DNA of 64,000 bases from Shewanella pneumatophori (GTDB lineage: Bacteria > Pseudomonadota > Gammaproteobacteria > Enterobacterales > Shewanellaceae), in NCBI RefSeq assembly GCF_023283895.1, contig NZ_JAKILB010000007.1, forward strand, positions 62,001 to 126,000. Reading direction: 5' to 3'. The position numbers and the translations under genes are program-made. This document shows, piece after piece, positions 37,297 through 47,667 of this stretch (positions are counted from its first letter, which is position 1; each line of letters opens with the position of its first letter). The notes under the pieces were generated by a model. That model saw nothing but the letters and a program-made list of their open reading frames with translations. It was not told the DNA's origin and ran no database searches.

Positions 37297-37426
37297 AAAA
37301 TTCATGTTTTATGTGTGTCGTCGCCATGCTTCTTTTAAACTCCCGCTCCATCTGATAGCAGAGTATTGATTCTGCTAATGTTTATCATAAATGCATTAAC
37401 TTTAATCAATGGAGAGTTAAATACTC

Positions 37427-37918
37427 ATGCGTGAACTTTTTGAACGTTTTCTGTGGAGCAGCCGCCTATCGGTAATGTTCGGCGTATTATCTTGTATCGT
37501 GGCAGCTTTTGTTGTGTTCGCTATGGGACTTAGAGACGTTGTGCACATGATTGAGTTGATTATGGGGTATGTATTCAGCGGCAGTCACGCGGTACGTAAC
37601 GACCTCGTTATGGTTGTGGTAGAGATCTTAGATACCTTTTTACTTGGCGCGGTATTACTGATTTTTGCTTTTGGTTTGTATGAGTTATTTATTAATAATT
37701 TAAATGCAGCGAGCAAAAGTGAAGCTGGCGGCAAGATCCTTATTATCAGCAGCATAGACTCACTAAAGAGCAAGCTAGGTAAAGTGATCTTAATGATGCT
37801 TATCATTAAAGTGTTCTCTTTCTTTACTGAAATGAAGCCAGCATCTATGTTGGATCTACTTTACATGGGTATTACCGTAGTCTTAATTGCTGGCGCATTA
37901 AAGCTAAGTAAAGACTAA
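37427..37918 (+). CDS. YqhA/UPF0114 family membrane protein
   Basis: 163 residues with three to four membrane segments. The start RFLWSSRLSVMFGVLSCIVA and the core DTFLLGAVLLIFAFGLYELF define UPF0114. Function is not established. The CRP-like site upstream suggests catabolite or respiratory control. It is followed by a converging gene whose end carries a hairpin. Confidence 0.92.
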   Translation: MRELFERFLWSSRLSVMFGVLSCIVAAFVVFAMGLRDVVHMIELIMGYVFSGSHAVRNDLVMVVVEILDTFLLGAVLLIFAFGLYELFINNLNAASKSEAGGKILIISSIDSLKSKLGKVILMMLIIKVFSFFTEMKPASMLDLLYMGITVVLIAGALKLSKD

Positions 37919-37976
37919 CAGACCCGGCTTGAATAAGTGCTAGTTAAGCACTAAAAAGTACCAAGCAAATACTGAT

Positions 37977-38002
37977 AAAGCCTATCCATTTGGATAGGCT
38001 TT
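37977..38002. terminator. Terminator overlapping the end of the DUF3530 gene
   Basis: AAAGCCTATCC-ATTT-GGATAGGCTTT; the left arm lies at the plus-strand operon end and the stem encodes the last codons and stop of the minus-strand gene (residues NKAYPNG, stop 37982). Confidence 0.8.
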
Positions 38003-38878
38003 ATTGATCCGCTGAGCAAAACCTTCAATCAGCTTTAAGGTGTTATCCCAAGTTACCTTTAATGATAGATCCAGCGCTAATACTTGCTGGCTATAGCGAG
38101 TCGGTGCATTGGCTGGCGCCAAGGTTAATCGTTGGCTTTGAGTTGCAATTGAAGCAGCGCTGCCATCTTTTGATTGCAGATCTAATATTGGCATCGACAG
38201 TTTTGCGAGCGTTGTTGCAAGCTGCGCATTAATGCTATCAATATCGCTATATGGGTTTATCACCACTAAGATATCGGGCGCTGGCAAACCTTGTTTATCT
38301 AATAATTCAATCACCAGATTTGCGCTTTCACCAAAGGCGATAAGCATTCGCTTGCCGCTAAATTCTTTGCCTAAGCTATCTAACTGAGTCATTGAGCTTT
38401 GTAAAAATGTTTGCTGTTGTTGCTGAATATCGGCTAGTTGCTGCGCACTAAAATCTGGCGTTTCTTGGTCTGCTAATTGCGAATTATTTTGCTCACCAGC
38501 TTGATTAATATCATCGGCTCTAGTGGCGAAATAAGGTGGAGTTTCAAGACTCGGTGGCGTTAATGCTAATGTCGCCCAGCCTGAGTGATTGAGTTGCAGC
38601 CTAAGATAATTAGTCACACCTGCTGCGTCGGCGCGGGCAGAGAAGTCAGGTACGATTATCGCAAGGCCGTGCTGTTTTTTACCTAGCCAAGGCCTAAGCA
38701 GTGCAGGCACTTGCTTGCCATCAACTTGTAGCTGTTTGACTTCACTTGCTGGCAAGTAGCGATAGTCGGCTGTTGAAAGCATTTTTTGCTCAGCTGCAAA
38801 TAGATGATGTGAGCTTAAAAGGCTGTAAGCAAAACAGCTAAAAACAACTAGCAGAGTTAGAAACGCAGAAAACTTCAT
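37982..38878 (-). CDS. DUF3530 (alpha/beta-hydrolase-like) exported protein
   Basis: About 298 residues from ATG 38878, which begins a clean signal peptide (LTLLVVFSCFAYSLLSSHHL). ATGs at 38923 and 38908 give longer forms lacking a ribosome site and overlapping a TATACT box. The body reads KKQHGLAIIVPDFSARADAAGV and MLIAFGESANLVIELL, the GxSxxx-like elbow of DUF3530, which resembles alpha/beta hydrolases; a complete triad is not obvious. Probable periplasmic protein, function unknown. Confidence 0.85.
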   Translation of the reverse strand: MKFSAFLTLLVVFSCFAYSLLSSHHLFAAEQKMLSTADYRYLPASEVKQLQVDGKQVPALLRPWLGKKQHGLAIIVPDFSARADAAGVTNYLRLQLNHSGWATLALTPPSLETPPYFATRADDINQAGEQNNSQLADQETPDFSAQQLADIQQQQQTFLQSSMTQLDSLGKEFSGKRMLIAFGESANLVIELLDKQGLPAPDILVVINPYSDIDSINAQLATTLAKLSMPILDLQSKDGSAASIATQSQRLTLAPANAPTRYSQQVLALDLSLKVTWDNTLKLIEGFAQRINKAYPNG

Positions 38879-38946
38879 CTTGGTAAACAACCTTTGTACC
38901 GACAACATAGATGATAAGCGCATCAGTATAGTATATTCGTGCCCAT

Positions 38947-38973
38947 AAAAAAGCCCTGAATATTCAGGGCTTT
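38947..38973 (-). terminator. Terminator downstream of rapA
   Basis: AAAGCCCTGAATATTCAGGGCTTT palindromic stem, followed on the minus strand by a T-run; 20 bases past the RapA stop. Confidence 0.88.
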
Positions 38974-38990
38974 CGATTCTATTGCATTAC

Positions 38991-41897
38991 TTAAGCGTGG
39001 CTCACTAATACCAGTCTAATTGCGTCAAGCTGTAGCTTGCTGCTGTCTAGATAACGGTTTAACTCGCTCATCTGTTCGCTAAGGTGAGTTAGCTCTTCAT
39101 CACGGATGTTAGGGTTTACTGCTTTAAGTGCTTTTAAGCGCTCAAGCTCACCTGATAACTGGCTGGTCATCTTCTCACGTGCACACTCTGTCAGTGTGTT
39201 TAGCTCTGCGTTTGCAAATGTTTCTGCTTTAGCGAATAGCGGGTGCAAAATTGCTTGCGATGCATTAACTAACTTACTGGCAATGTGACGGTTTACTGCG
39301 CTTAACTGCTTGTTAAAGCTTTCGTAAGTTACGTTGTCTGACAGGTTGTTACCGTTCTTGTCTAGCAACACGCGAATAGGTGTTGGTGGCAAGTAGCGGT
39401 ATAGCTGGCTCGACTTAGGTGCAGAGGCATCAGCTAAGTAGATAAGCTCTAAGAACACAGTACCTGCAGGTAGTGCCTTATTCTTCAATACTGCAACGCT
39501 AGTTGTACCAGTTTCTGATGAGGTGATTAAGTCCAGACCCGTTTGCACTAATGGGTGCTCTTGGGTGATCAGCGCGATATCATCACGCGACAATGCCATT
39601 TCACGATCAAAAGTAACAGTAATACCGTCTTCTGGTAAGCCAGGGTATGTCGGGAACATCATGTGCTCGCTTGGGTGCAATACAATCGCGTTTTCGCCGC
39701 TATCTTCTTGCTCAACGCCAATAATGTCCCATAAACGAATAACCGAACCAATTAGCTGAGTATCTTCATCTTTTTCCGCTAGGCTTTGTACTAGCTTATT
39801 AGCACGCTCGCCGCCGTGAGAGTTGATCTCAAGCAGTTTGTCGCGGCCTTGTTCCATCGCGAGTTTAAGCTCTTGATAACGAGTCTTAGTGTTATCAAGT
39901 AGGCTAGCTAAGGTCTCTTGATCGTTATTCAACAAGGTTTCTAGCAACTCAGCAGAGAACTCGTTAAATAGAATATGACCACTTGGACAAGTGCATTCAA
40001 ATGCATTTAGGCCTTGGTGATACCACTCAGTTAGTCTTTCTTGCGCCGTGTTGGCTAAGTAAGGTAAGTGGATCTCAACATCGTTCTTCTGACCGATACG
40101 ATCTAGACGACCAATACGCTGCTCTAGTAGATCAGGGTTTAGCGGCAGATCGAACAGCACTAGATTGCTAGCAAACTGGAAGTTACGACCTTCAGAGCCG
40201 ATCTCACTACAAATAAGCGCCTGTGCACCGCCGGTTTCTTGGGCGAAGTAAGCACCGGCTTTGTCGCGTTCAATAATCGACATGCCTTCGTGGAACACGG
40301 TAGCTTGAATACCTTCACGAGTGCGTAGCGCTTCTTCTAGACTTAAAGCGGTTTCAGCTTGGCTAGCAATAATTAGCACTTTCTTGCTGCGATTGTTCTT
40401 TAGGAAGTCAATCAACCAGTCTACACGTGGATCGAATTTCCACCATGCGGCACTGCCACTATCAAAATCTTGATAGATCTTTTCAGGGCTTAGCACTTGG
40501 CGAACTTTAGCATTAGTATCTAAATGCTTGTTCATCATTGAGCTAACGCGGTAAGCAGTGACATACTGCTCAGGCATTTTTTGCGGGTGAGTGTGCAAAA
40601 TACGCTGCGGGAAGCCTTTTACTGATGCGCGGCTGTTACGGTAAAGCACGCGGCCGGTACCGTGACGATCCAGTAAGTCTTGTAATAAGCCATCGCGGGC
40701 TTGGAAGCGGCTATCAACATCGGCAGACTCATCTTGAATCAAGGCGATGTTAGCGCTGATATCTTTTTCTGCTAGTAGGCCAGTTAAGCTAGTAATTGCT
40801 TCAGCAGATAGTAACTCGCCAGAAGCTAGTGCATCGGCAGCTGTTGCTACGTCTTTATAGCTATCTTCTTCTTTTAAGAAAGCTTCATAGTCGTAGAAAC
40901 GATCTGGATCTAGCAGACGTAGGCGCGCGAAGTGGCTCTGGTGGCCCAATTGATCTGGCGTTGCGGTTAGCAGTAGTACACCAGGGATCTCTTCACTTAA
41001 CGCTTCAACAATTTGGTAAGCGCGGCTTGGCGCTTCTTCTGACCATTCTAAGTGATGTGCTTCATCGACAACCATTAGATCCCAATCTGCATCCAAGGCT
41101 TGTTCTAGGCGGCGTTTCTTACGCAATAGGTCAAGCGAACAGATCACTAGCTGCTCAGTGTAGAATGGGTTGTCGTGATCGGCATAAGCTTCAACACAGC
41201 GGTCTTCGTCGAATACCGAGAAGCGCAGGTTAAAGCGGCGCAGCATTTCAACTAACCACTGGTGGCGTAATGTGTCAGGCACGATAACCAAAATACGCTC
41301 AGCACGGCCTGTAAGCAGCTGCTGATGGATAATCAAACCTGCTTCAATGGTCTTACCTAAACCTACTTCATCGGCAAGTAATACACGCGGCGCAAAGCGT
41401 TGACCTACTTCATGGGCGATCCACTGTTGATGTGGGATCAATCCTACTCGTGGCCCTTGCAGTCCTAACAAGTCAGAAGTGGCTAGCTTGTTGCGTAGCA
41501 ACTGGCATTGGTAACGCACATTAAATCTATCTAGACGATCGATTTGGCCGGCAAATAGTCGGTCTTGTGGCTTATTAAAACGAATGTTGTGATTAAGCAA
41601 AGTTTCACGCAGGCTAACTTGCTCACCGGTTTCGTTATGAGTGCCGTGGTAAATAATCAGTGAATCTTTTTCTTCAACTTCGGTAACGGTAAGGCTCCAC
41701 TCTTCGTGGCTCTCAACGCTATCGCCTGGGTTGTAGATAACACGTGTTAGCGGGGCTTCGGTGCGAGAAAACAATCTATTTTCACCAGTGGCTGGGAAAA
41801 GCACGGTCACCATGCGACCTTCTACTCCAACAACGGTACCTAAACCTAATTCTGATTCGGTGTCACTGATCCAACGTTGACCTAAGGAAAACGGCAT
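38991..41897 (-). CDS. rapA: RNA polymerase-associated ATPase RapA
   Basis: 968 residues, the family length. N-terminal [20 protein letters not shown] block, Walker A region [15 protein letters not shown] near residues 173-187, Walker B DEAHHLEW near 278, and the Swi/Snf-type [10 protein letters not shown]...[10 protein letters not shown] motifs. RapA uses ATP to recycle stalled RNA polymerase after transcription. A single gene; no sign of truncation. Confidence 0.97.
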   Translation of the reverse strand: MPFSLGQRWISDTESELGLGTVVGVEGRMVTVLFPATGENRLFSRTEAPLTRVIYNPGDSVESHEEWSLTVTEVEEKDSLIIYHGTHNETGEQVSLRETLLNHNIRFNKPQDRLFAGQIDRLDRFNVRYQCQLLRNKLATSDLLGLQGPRVGLIPHQQWIAHEVGQRFAPRVLLADEVGLGKTIEAGLIIHQQLLTGRAERILVIVPDTLRHQWLVEMLRRFNLRFSVFDEDRCVEAYADHDNPFYTEQLVICSLDLLRKKRRLEQALDADWDLMVVDEAHHLEWSEEAPSRAYQIVEALSEEIPGVLLLTATPDQLGHQSHFARLRLLDPDRFYDYEAFLKEEDSYKDVATAADALASGELLSAEAITSLTGLLAEKDISANIALIQDESADVDSRFQARDGLLQDLLDRHGTGRVLYRNSRASVKGFPQRILHTHPQKMPEQYVTAYRVSSMMNKHLDTNAKVRQVLSPEKIYQDFDSGSAAWWKFDPRVDWLIDFLKNNRSKKVLIIASQAETALSLEEALRTREGIQATVFHEGMSIIERDKAGAYFAQETGGAQALICSEIGSEGRNFQFASNLVLFDLPLNPDLLEQRIGRLDRIGQKNDVEIHLPYLANTAQERLTEWYHQGLNAFECTCPSGHILFNEFSAELLETLLNNDQETLASLLDNTKTRYQELKLAMEQGRDKLLEINSHGGERANKLVQSLAEKDEDTQLIGSVIRLWDIIGVEQEDSGENAIVLHPSEHMMFPTYPGLPEDGITVTFDREMALSRDDIALITQEHPLVQTGLDLITSSETGTTSVAVLKNKALPAGTVFLELIYLADASAPKSSQLYRYLPPTPIRVLLDKNGNNLSDNVTYESFNKQLSAVNRHIASKLVNASQAILHPLFAKAETFANAELNTLTECAREKMTSQLSGELERLKALKAVNPNIRDEELTHLSEQMSELNRYLDSSKLQLDAIRLVLVSHA

Positions 41898-42228
41898 TTA
41901 AAACTCTCATATACTGGGTGAATCACAAGGGGCGCGTATGTTATACCAATCGCGAGCATATTGAAAATTGAACCCGCTAATATTCGCCTTAATCTGAAAT
42001 AATAGTGTACTAAATAATCAGTTGCACAGAAGTATTTTTTTGTGTCATGCCACTGTCATACAGACTCGATATCAATGATTAACCTACTCGAGATTTGCAA
42101 AAATTTATCCAGAACATTGAAGCTGATGGTTATTGGTGGCAGTATGATAATTAGCGTTAACAAACCTGTAACTATTAAAGGAGCTGGACCTATCTTGTAA
42201 TTGATACTAATGCACAATTGGAGGCGCC
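41898..42228. other. Intergenic region between rapA and the PhoH gene
   Basis: No gene seen. GTTATACCAATC at 41940-41951 is identical to a 12-base stretch at 16748-16759, upstream of an unrelated gene; the motif recurs in intergenic DNA of such marine bacteria. The end holds the promoter region of the PhoH gene (GGAGGCGCC before ATG). Confidence 0.5.
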
Positions 42229-43623
42229 ATGGAACAAGACGACAGAAAGTTGTTTGTACTGGATACCAACGTATTACTGCATGAACCTTTAGCGATTTAT
42301 TCATTTAAGGAACATGACGTAGTCGTACCAATGACAGTTCTGGAAGAACTGGACCTGATTAAGGATAGAAAACGAGACGTCAGCCGTGATGCTCGAGTCG
42401 CGATTAGAGCATTAGAAGATATATTGGGCGGAACAACCACGCCTGAACAAATTGTCCAAGGGGTTCCACTGCCCATTCGTGAAGACCACGGAGATGTATC
42501 GGGCACACTGTCTATATTTCCAGACCATCAAATCGAATTCACCATTGGCAGCATGCCAGGTGATAACAACGATAACCGCATTATCAATACCGCGCTGCAT
42601 TTACAGCAATTGCACCAACCTCGAAAAGTGGTATTAGTTACCAAAGACATCAATATGCGCTTAAAAGCGAAAGGCGCTGGCATTCAACATGTTGAAGACT
42701 ACCGCACCGACCAGCTTATTGATGATATTCGTTTTTTAACCAAAGGATTTCATCGTTTTGATGGTGACTTTTGGGCACACACCGATGATGTCACCACCGA
42801 GAGTAATGGCCGCCACACAGTGCATAGCGTGCCGCTTGATAAACTCGGTGACGATATGTTTTACACCAATCAATACCTATTAGATGAAGGTCGTGATTTC
42901 TGCGGGCGTATTATTGAAAAAACGCCAACTGAGCTTAAATTTTTAGATTTAGGCCAAGAAAGATTGCTGAACCTTGAGGCTTGGGGGATCAGACCTAAGA
43001 ATATTTATCAAGGTATGGCGATGCAAGCGCTGCTCGATCCTGACATTGATCTGGTCATCTTAACTGGCCCTGCAGGCTGCGGTAAAACCCTACTAGCAAT
43101 GGCGGCTGCGCTTGAGTTAGTGGTTGAGCGCGGCAAATACGAGAAAGTTATCGTGACCCGTAATACGCCAGAGATCGCCGAGTCTATTGGTTTCCTTCCG
43201 GGCACCGAGGAGGAGAAAATGGCGCCTTGGTTGGCGGCGATTACCGATACCCTCGAAGTGCTACACAAAAACGATGTGAACCCAAGCGGCAGCATGAACT
43301 ACATTATGGATAAAGCTAATATCCAGTTTAAATCGATTAACTTCATGCGCGGTCGTTCAATTCAAAATTCGGTAGTGCTGCTTGATGAGTGTCAGAATTT
43401 AACGGCATCACAGATTAAAACTATGATCACCCGTATGGGTGAGGGCACTAAGTTAATTTGTAGCGGTAACCTAGCGCAGATTGACTCCAATTATCTAACT
43501 GCAGTGACCTCTGGATTAACTTATATTGTCGAGCGTTTTAAAGACTTTGATGGTAGTGCAAACGTCTATCTAAATGGCGTTGTACGTTCACGTCTCGCTG
43601 AGTTTGCTGAAGAAAACCTATAG
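42229..43623 (+). CDS. PIN-PhoH ATPase (YlaK-like)
   Basis: 464 residues. PIN ribonuclease domain about residues 5-130 (KLFVLDTNVLLHEP, with acidic active-site residues) followed by a PhoH ATPase: Walker A GPAGCGKT at ~280-287 and VVLLDECQN at ~383-391. PIN-PhoH proteins are thought to be RNA helicase-ribonucleases. Start ATG 42229 with GGAGGCGCC. Terminator downstream at 43652-43681. Confidence 0.95.
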   Translation: MEQDDRKLFVLDTNVLLHEPLAIYSFKEHDVVVPMTVLEELDLIKDRKRDVSRDARVAIRALEDILGGTTTPEQIVQGVPLPIREDHGDVSGTLSIFPDHQIEFTIGSMPGDNNDNRIINTALHLQQLHQPRKVVLVTKDINMRLKAKGAGIQHVEDYRTDQLIDDIRFLTKGFHRFDGDFWAHTDDVTTESNGRHTVHSVPLDKLGDDMFYTNQYLLDEGRDFCGRIIEKTPTELKFLDLGQERLLNLEAWGIRPKNIYQGMAMQALLDPDIDLVILTGPAGCGKTLLAMAAALELVVERGKYEKVIVTRNTPEIAESIGFLPGTEEEKMAPWLAAITDTLEVLHKNDVNPSGSMNYIMDKANIQFKSINFMRGRSIQNSVVLLDECQNLTASQIKTMITRMGEGTKLICSGNLAQIDSNYLTAVTSGLTYIVERFKDFDGSANVYLNGVVRSRLAEFAEENL

Positions 43624-43651
43624 CCCATTCTGTTTTTTCTGAACCACAGAC

Positions 43652-43681
43652 AAGGTCTCACATCCGTTGAGGCCTTTTTTA
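43652..43681 (+). terminator. Terminator after the PIN-PhoH gene
   Basis: AAGGTCTCA / TGAGGCCTT stem with one G-U pair and a T-run right after. Confidence 0.85.
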
Positions 43682-43803
43682 ACTTTTAAGTTACATTTTT
43701 AAGCTATTATTGAAAGCTATCTTACTGATATTATTAACTCAGAACTCCTGAATTAGGATGACGCATTATGATTAATCTCGAAAGAGTATACCAAGGGTTG
43801 TAA

Positions 43804-46800
43804 ATGAAACGGATTGAACCGGCTCTTCAGCTTAAGTCAACAATTCTAAAAAACTATAATAGAGCGGTTTTTTACACCTATATTGGCGTAATCATCATGG
43901 CTTGCTTAACTGCTTGGATGTCATTCGACAGGCAGAAAGCTCAGCTTATTCAGCAAACTGAAGAGCTGGTTGAGCGTCACGTATTACAAGTCGATTTATT
44001 ACTCGAATCCAGTATTCGTGCGGTGCAGAGCCTACGTAATGTTGCGGTCGACCATTTACGCTTAGGCGAGCTGGTGCGTAAAGACCGTTTACCGCAATAT
44101 GAAAAATTTAACGAAAGTGGTCAGTTTTTTACCCTCGAGCCGAGTTACGCCAAAAGTGGCGAGCCGTTTACCAATATGGGTCGCATTACTGGTGCGGGAT
44201 CACTCAATGGCCGTAGTGATAAGTTCTATCAAGAACTTGAGATGCTGTTTGAGCTGTCGTTATCTTTTCCTGTGGCTAATGAAGCTGCGCCGAAAGCATC
44301 ATCTATCTACTATATTTCGAAGCGCCGCATCATGTCGTATTTTCCGTGGCCATCTGATGAGCAGCGCTTTCGCGATGAACTGCTTAATAAGAAACAGTTT
44401 CAGTTAGTCACACCCTCGAATAACCCACAGCGCAGTGTCGCTTGGAGTCCTGCTTATGTAGAAGCAACAGGTAAAGGCTTGTTGACTACACTAGGTGTGC
44501 CTATCTATTTAGAAAATGAGTTTATTGGCTCTATCAATCTAGACATGACCTTGGCATCACTGCGTAAGCAAATCCGTTTATATTTTAAAATGCCGGGCAC
44601 GGTAATTTTATTGGATCAAAATAACAATATTTTGACCCACAGCGATATCGATACCTCAGACGTTAATCGGGTTTACCACATTAGTCAGAAGATCCCATCT
44701 GAGCTGCATTCGATTCCTGAGTCTGAATTATTCGACGCCCATGAAGGCATTATTCGTAACGGTTATTACATTCACTCAGTGGCGCTGCATAACGCGCCTT
44801 GGCGTTTGTTGTATCTACAAGATGTTGATGAGTTATTTAAAGACTCGTGGGAAAAACTAGAGCTGACATTTTTGCTGGTGGTATTGGCGCTGTCGCTTTT
44901 GGTGACCATTGTGCATTGGCAAACTCGTCGCTCGTTTGTAAATCCAGCATCGCGGCTGCTGACTCACCTTGAAGAGTGTTCGGCTGAGCCAATTAAGCCG
45001 CCGGAGAAAATCACCGTTGGCTGGGCACCATGGTTCCAGTTAGTTAGTCGGATTTTTGAAGAGAACCAACAATACACTCGTCACCTTGCAGAGCAAAACC
45101 GCCGTCTGGATAAGTTAGTCGCGCAAAGAACCGAGCGCTTGAAAGAGACGACAGAGCGTCGTGAGCAAGAGTATGCCTTGCTGCGTTCGCTATTGGACTC
45201 GATCCCAGAAGCGATTGTGTTTAAAGATAAAGATGGCCGCTATTTGGGTTGTAACAAATCTGCAGAGCGCATGCTTGGTTATAGTGAAGGCGAGATGATA
45301 GGCCAATATTCAGATGCGCTAACACCAGACGAGCAAGCTACGCGGATCCGTGCTGAAGACGAACGTGTACTTAACGATAGGGTACCGTTGCGTTATCAAG
45401 AAAAGGTCGAGATCGCAGATAAACCAGTGTTACTCGATGTATTGAAAATACCTTTCTATAACAGTCGCCATGAGTTGCTGGGTTTGATCGCGGTTTGGCG
45501 TGACGTTACCCGCGAGTACGAGTCTGCTGAGCAGCTGCGCTTATCGGAAGAGCGTTATCACTTAGCGATGGACGCGGTAGAAGATGGCTTGTGGGATTGG
45601 TATTTAGATTCAGAGCAGATCATCTGTAATCCAGCTTACTACTCAATGCTTGGCTATAAGATCAATGAGTTCCCGGCACTCGTATCGACAATTGATGAGT
45701 TAGTGCACCCGGACGATCTTATTCGCGTACAAGAATATCGTGAGCAATATCTAAGCGATCCTGTCGGCGCTTATGACATTGAATTCAGAATGTTAGGTAA
45801 GAGCGGCGAGTATCACTGGCTACTGTCTCGTGGACGAATGGTTGAGTTTACGGCCAACGGTACACCTAAGCGTATGGTCGGTACCCATAAAGATATTACT
45901 CGCCACAAGCGCAATGAAGTTGCCATGCTAGAAGCTAAGCAAGATGCTGAAATGGCAAACTTATATAAGAGTGAATTCTTGGCCAACATGAGCCATGAGA
46001 TCCGCACTCCAATGAATGCGATCATTGGTATGTTACAGCTGGCTCAGCGCACCTCGTTAACCGCGCAGCAAAAGGATTACCTTGAAAAGGCTGGCTTCTC
46101 GGCGCATTCACTGCTGCGGATCATTAACGATATTTTGGATTTCTCTAAGATTGAGGCCGGTAAGCTCGAGCTTGAGCGGGTTGCATTCCCACTGGATAAG
46201 GTACTTGAACACGCATTGGATCTGAATGCCCTTAAAGCGCAGGAAAAAGGCGTTGAGTTACTGCTTTATGCACCAGTTACTGCAGGACTGATCTTAGAAG
46301 GTGATCCGCTGCGTTTAGGCCAAGTGCTAATCAACTTACTATCAAACGCGGTTAAGTTTACTCAATCCGGTGAAATTGAGCTTGGTTGTGAAGATGTTGG
46401 TGAGCGCGATCACCGCATCACTCTTAAATTCTGGATCCGCGATACCGGGATCGGGATCAGCAAAGAGCAGCAAGCAACCTTGTTTGACGCATTTGCTCAA
46501 GCCGATGGTTCAACCACCCGTAAATATGGTGGTACTGGTCTTGGCCTATCTATCAGTAAGCACTTAGTGTCTATGATGGGCGGCATTATGCAGGTTGAAA
46601 GTGAAATGGGCGCCGGTAGTACCTTCAGCTTTACTATTAGTTTTGAGATCGCCGAAGAGGCTGAAGTCTTACCGTTAGTGGTACCTGAAACGCTCGGTAA
46701 TCTAAAGACCTTAGTGATTGATGATAATCCAACAGCATTACAGATCTACTCTAATGTGATGCGTGATTTCCACTTCCATGTTGATACAGCGGCAAGTGGC

Positions 46801-47514
46801 CCAGAGGGCTTGTATAAGCTTGAAAATAACCCAGTCGATCTACTATTGCTCGACTGGATGATGCCTGAAATGGACGGTATCGAGGTGATCAAAAAGATCG
46901 ACGCTATGGTCGCCGATGGCCGCTTAGAAAAGCGTCCGGTTATTATGATGATGACGGCCTATTCGGCTGAGCCGATGCAAAAAGATGTTGCTGACGCTAA
47001 CGTATACGCCTTGCTGCAAAAGCCATTTAAAGCGTCATCGTTATTTGATGAAATCATTTCAGCCTTTGCCGATGAGCCGCGTCTTAACCCAACGCCAGAG
47101 GTGAATGAAGAGGTTGCCGATCAAGATGCTGGTTATGTTTTACTAGTTGAAGATAACTTCATTAACCAACAAGTTGCCACTGAGCTACTTAAGAGTGCTG
47201 GCTATGTGGTCGATGTGGCTGAAAATGGTCAAATTGCCTTAGATATGATTGATAAAGCTAACTATGACGCGGTATTGATGGATATTCAGATGCCAGTGAT
47301 GGACGGCTTAACAGCGACGAAAGAGCTACGTAAGCGCTACTCGAGCGAAGATCTACCAGTGATTGCAATGACGGCGCACGCTATGTCTGGTGACCGAGAA
47401 AAGAGCTTAGCGGCTGGTATGAATGCCCATATTACTAAGCCAATTGTACTAACTGAGCTATTTGAAACCTTAAGTCACTGGATTGGAGAGTGTGGCAGAA
47501 AATCCAAACCATAA
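43804..47514 (+). CDS. Hybrid sensor histidine kinase with two receivers
   Basis: 1236 residues. Membrane segment ~18-40, periplasmic sensor of about 310 residues (Cache-like), second membrane segment ~350-370, coiled coil ~425-455, PAS ~455-570, PAS/PAC ~580-705, HisKA with phospho-acceptor His731 in NMSHEIRTPMN, HATPase ~830-945, receiver 1 (Asp1017 in LLLDWMMPE), receiver 2 (Asp1160 in VLMDIQMPV). No HPt domain at the end, so phosphate must leave to a separate HPt protein. No response regulator gene is next to it. Confidence 0.95.
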   Translation: MKRIEPALQLKSTILKNYNRAVFYTYIGVIIMACLTAWMSFDRQKAQLIQQTEELVERHVLQVDLLLESSIRAVQSLRNVAVDHLRLGELVRKDRLPQYEKFNESGQFFTLEPSYAKSGEPFTNMGRITGAGSLNGRSDKFYQELEMLFELSLSFPVANEAAPKASSIYYISKRRIMSYFPWPSDEQRFRDELLNKKQFQLVTPSNNPQRSVAWSPAYVEATGKGLLTTLGVPIYLENEFIGSINLDMTLASLRKQIRLYFKMPGTVILLDQNNNILTHSDIDTSDVNRVYHISQKIPSELHSIPESELFDAHEGIIRNGYYIHSVALHNAPWRLLYLQDVDELFKDSWEKLELTFLLVVLALSLLVTIVHWQTRRSFVNPASRLLTHLEECSAEPIKPPEKITVGWAPWFQLVSRIFEENQQYTRHLAEQNRRLDKLVAQRTERLKETTERREQEYALLRSLLDSIPEAIVFKDKDGRYLGCNKSAERMLGYSEGEMIGQYSDALTPDEQATRIRAEDERVLNDRVPLRYQEKVEIADKPVLLDVLKIPFYNSRHELLGLIAVWRDVTREYESAEQLRLSEERYHLAMDAVEDGLWDWYLDSEQIICNPAYYSMLGYKINEFPALVSTIDELVHPDDLIRVQEYREQYLSDPVGAYDIEFRMLGKSGEYHWLLSRGRMVEFTANGTPKRMVGTHKDITRHKRNEVAMLEAKQDAEMANLYKSEFLANMSHEIRTPMNAIIGMLQLAQRTSLTAQQKDYLEKAGFSAHSLLRIINDILDFSKIEAGKLELERVAFPLDKVLEHALDLNALKAQEKGVELLLYAPVTAGLILEGDPLRLGQVLINLLSNAVKFTQSGEIELGCEDVGERDHRITLKFWIRDTGIGISKEQQATLFDAFAQADGSTTRKYGGTGLGLSISKHLVSMMGGIMQVESEMGAGSTFSFTISFEIAEEAEVLPLVVPETLGNLKTLVIDDNPTALQIYSNVMRDFHFHVDTAASGPEGLYKLENNPVDLLLLDWMMPEMDGIEVIKKIDAMVADGRLEKRPVIMMMTAYSAEPMQKDVADANVYALLQKPFKASSLFDEIISAFADEPRLNPTPEVNEEVADQDAGYVLLVEDNFINQQVATELLKSAGYVVDVAENGQIALDMIDKANYDAVLMDIQMPVMDGLTATKELRKRYSSEDLPVIAMTAHAMSGDREKSLAAGMNAHITKPIVLTELFETLSHWIGECGRKSKP

Positions 47515-47548
47515 GCTGACTAAGTGATAGTTATTCAAATAGATCAAG

Positions 47549-47580
47549 ATAGGCTTGCTAAGCGGCAAGCCTATTTATTA
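47549..47580 (+). terminator. Probable terminator after the hybrid kinase
   Basis: ATAGGCTTGC-TAAGCG-GCAAGCCTAT stem with a weak, interrupted T-run. Confidence 0.65.
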
Positions 47581-47667
47581 AGCTAAATGGCTAAAGCTCC
47601 TACTTAAAATAAAGACTACCGACACCTAGTGAATACGGTAGCGACCAACAAAGATCAAGGAGATCGA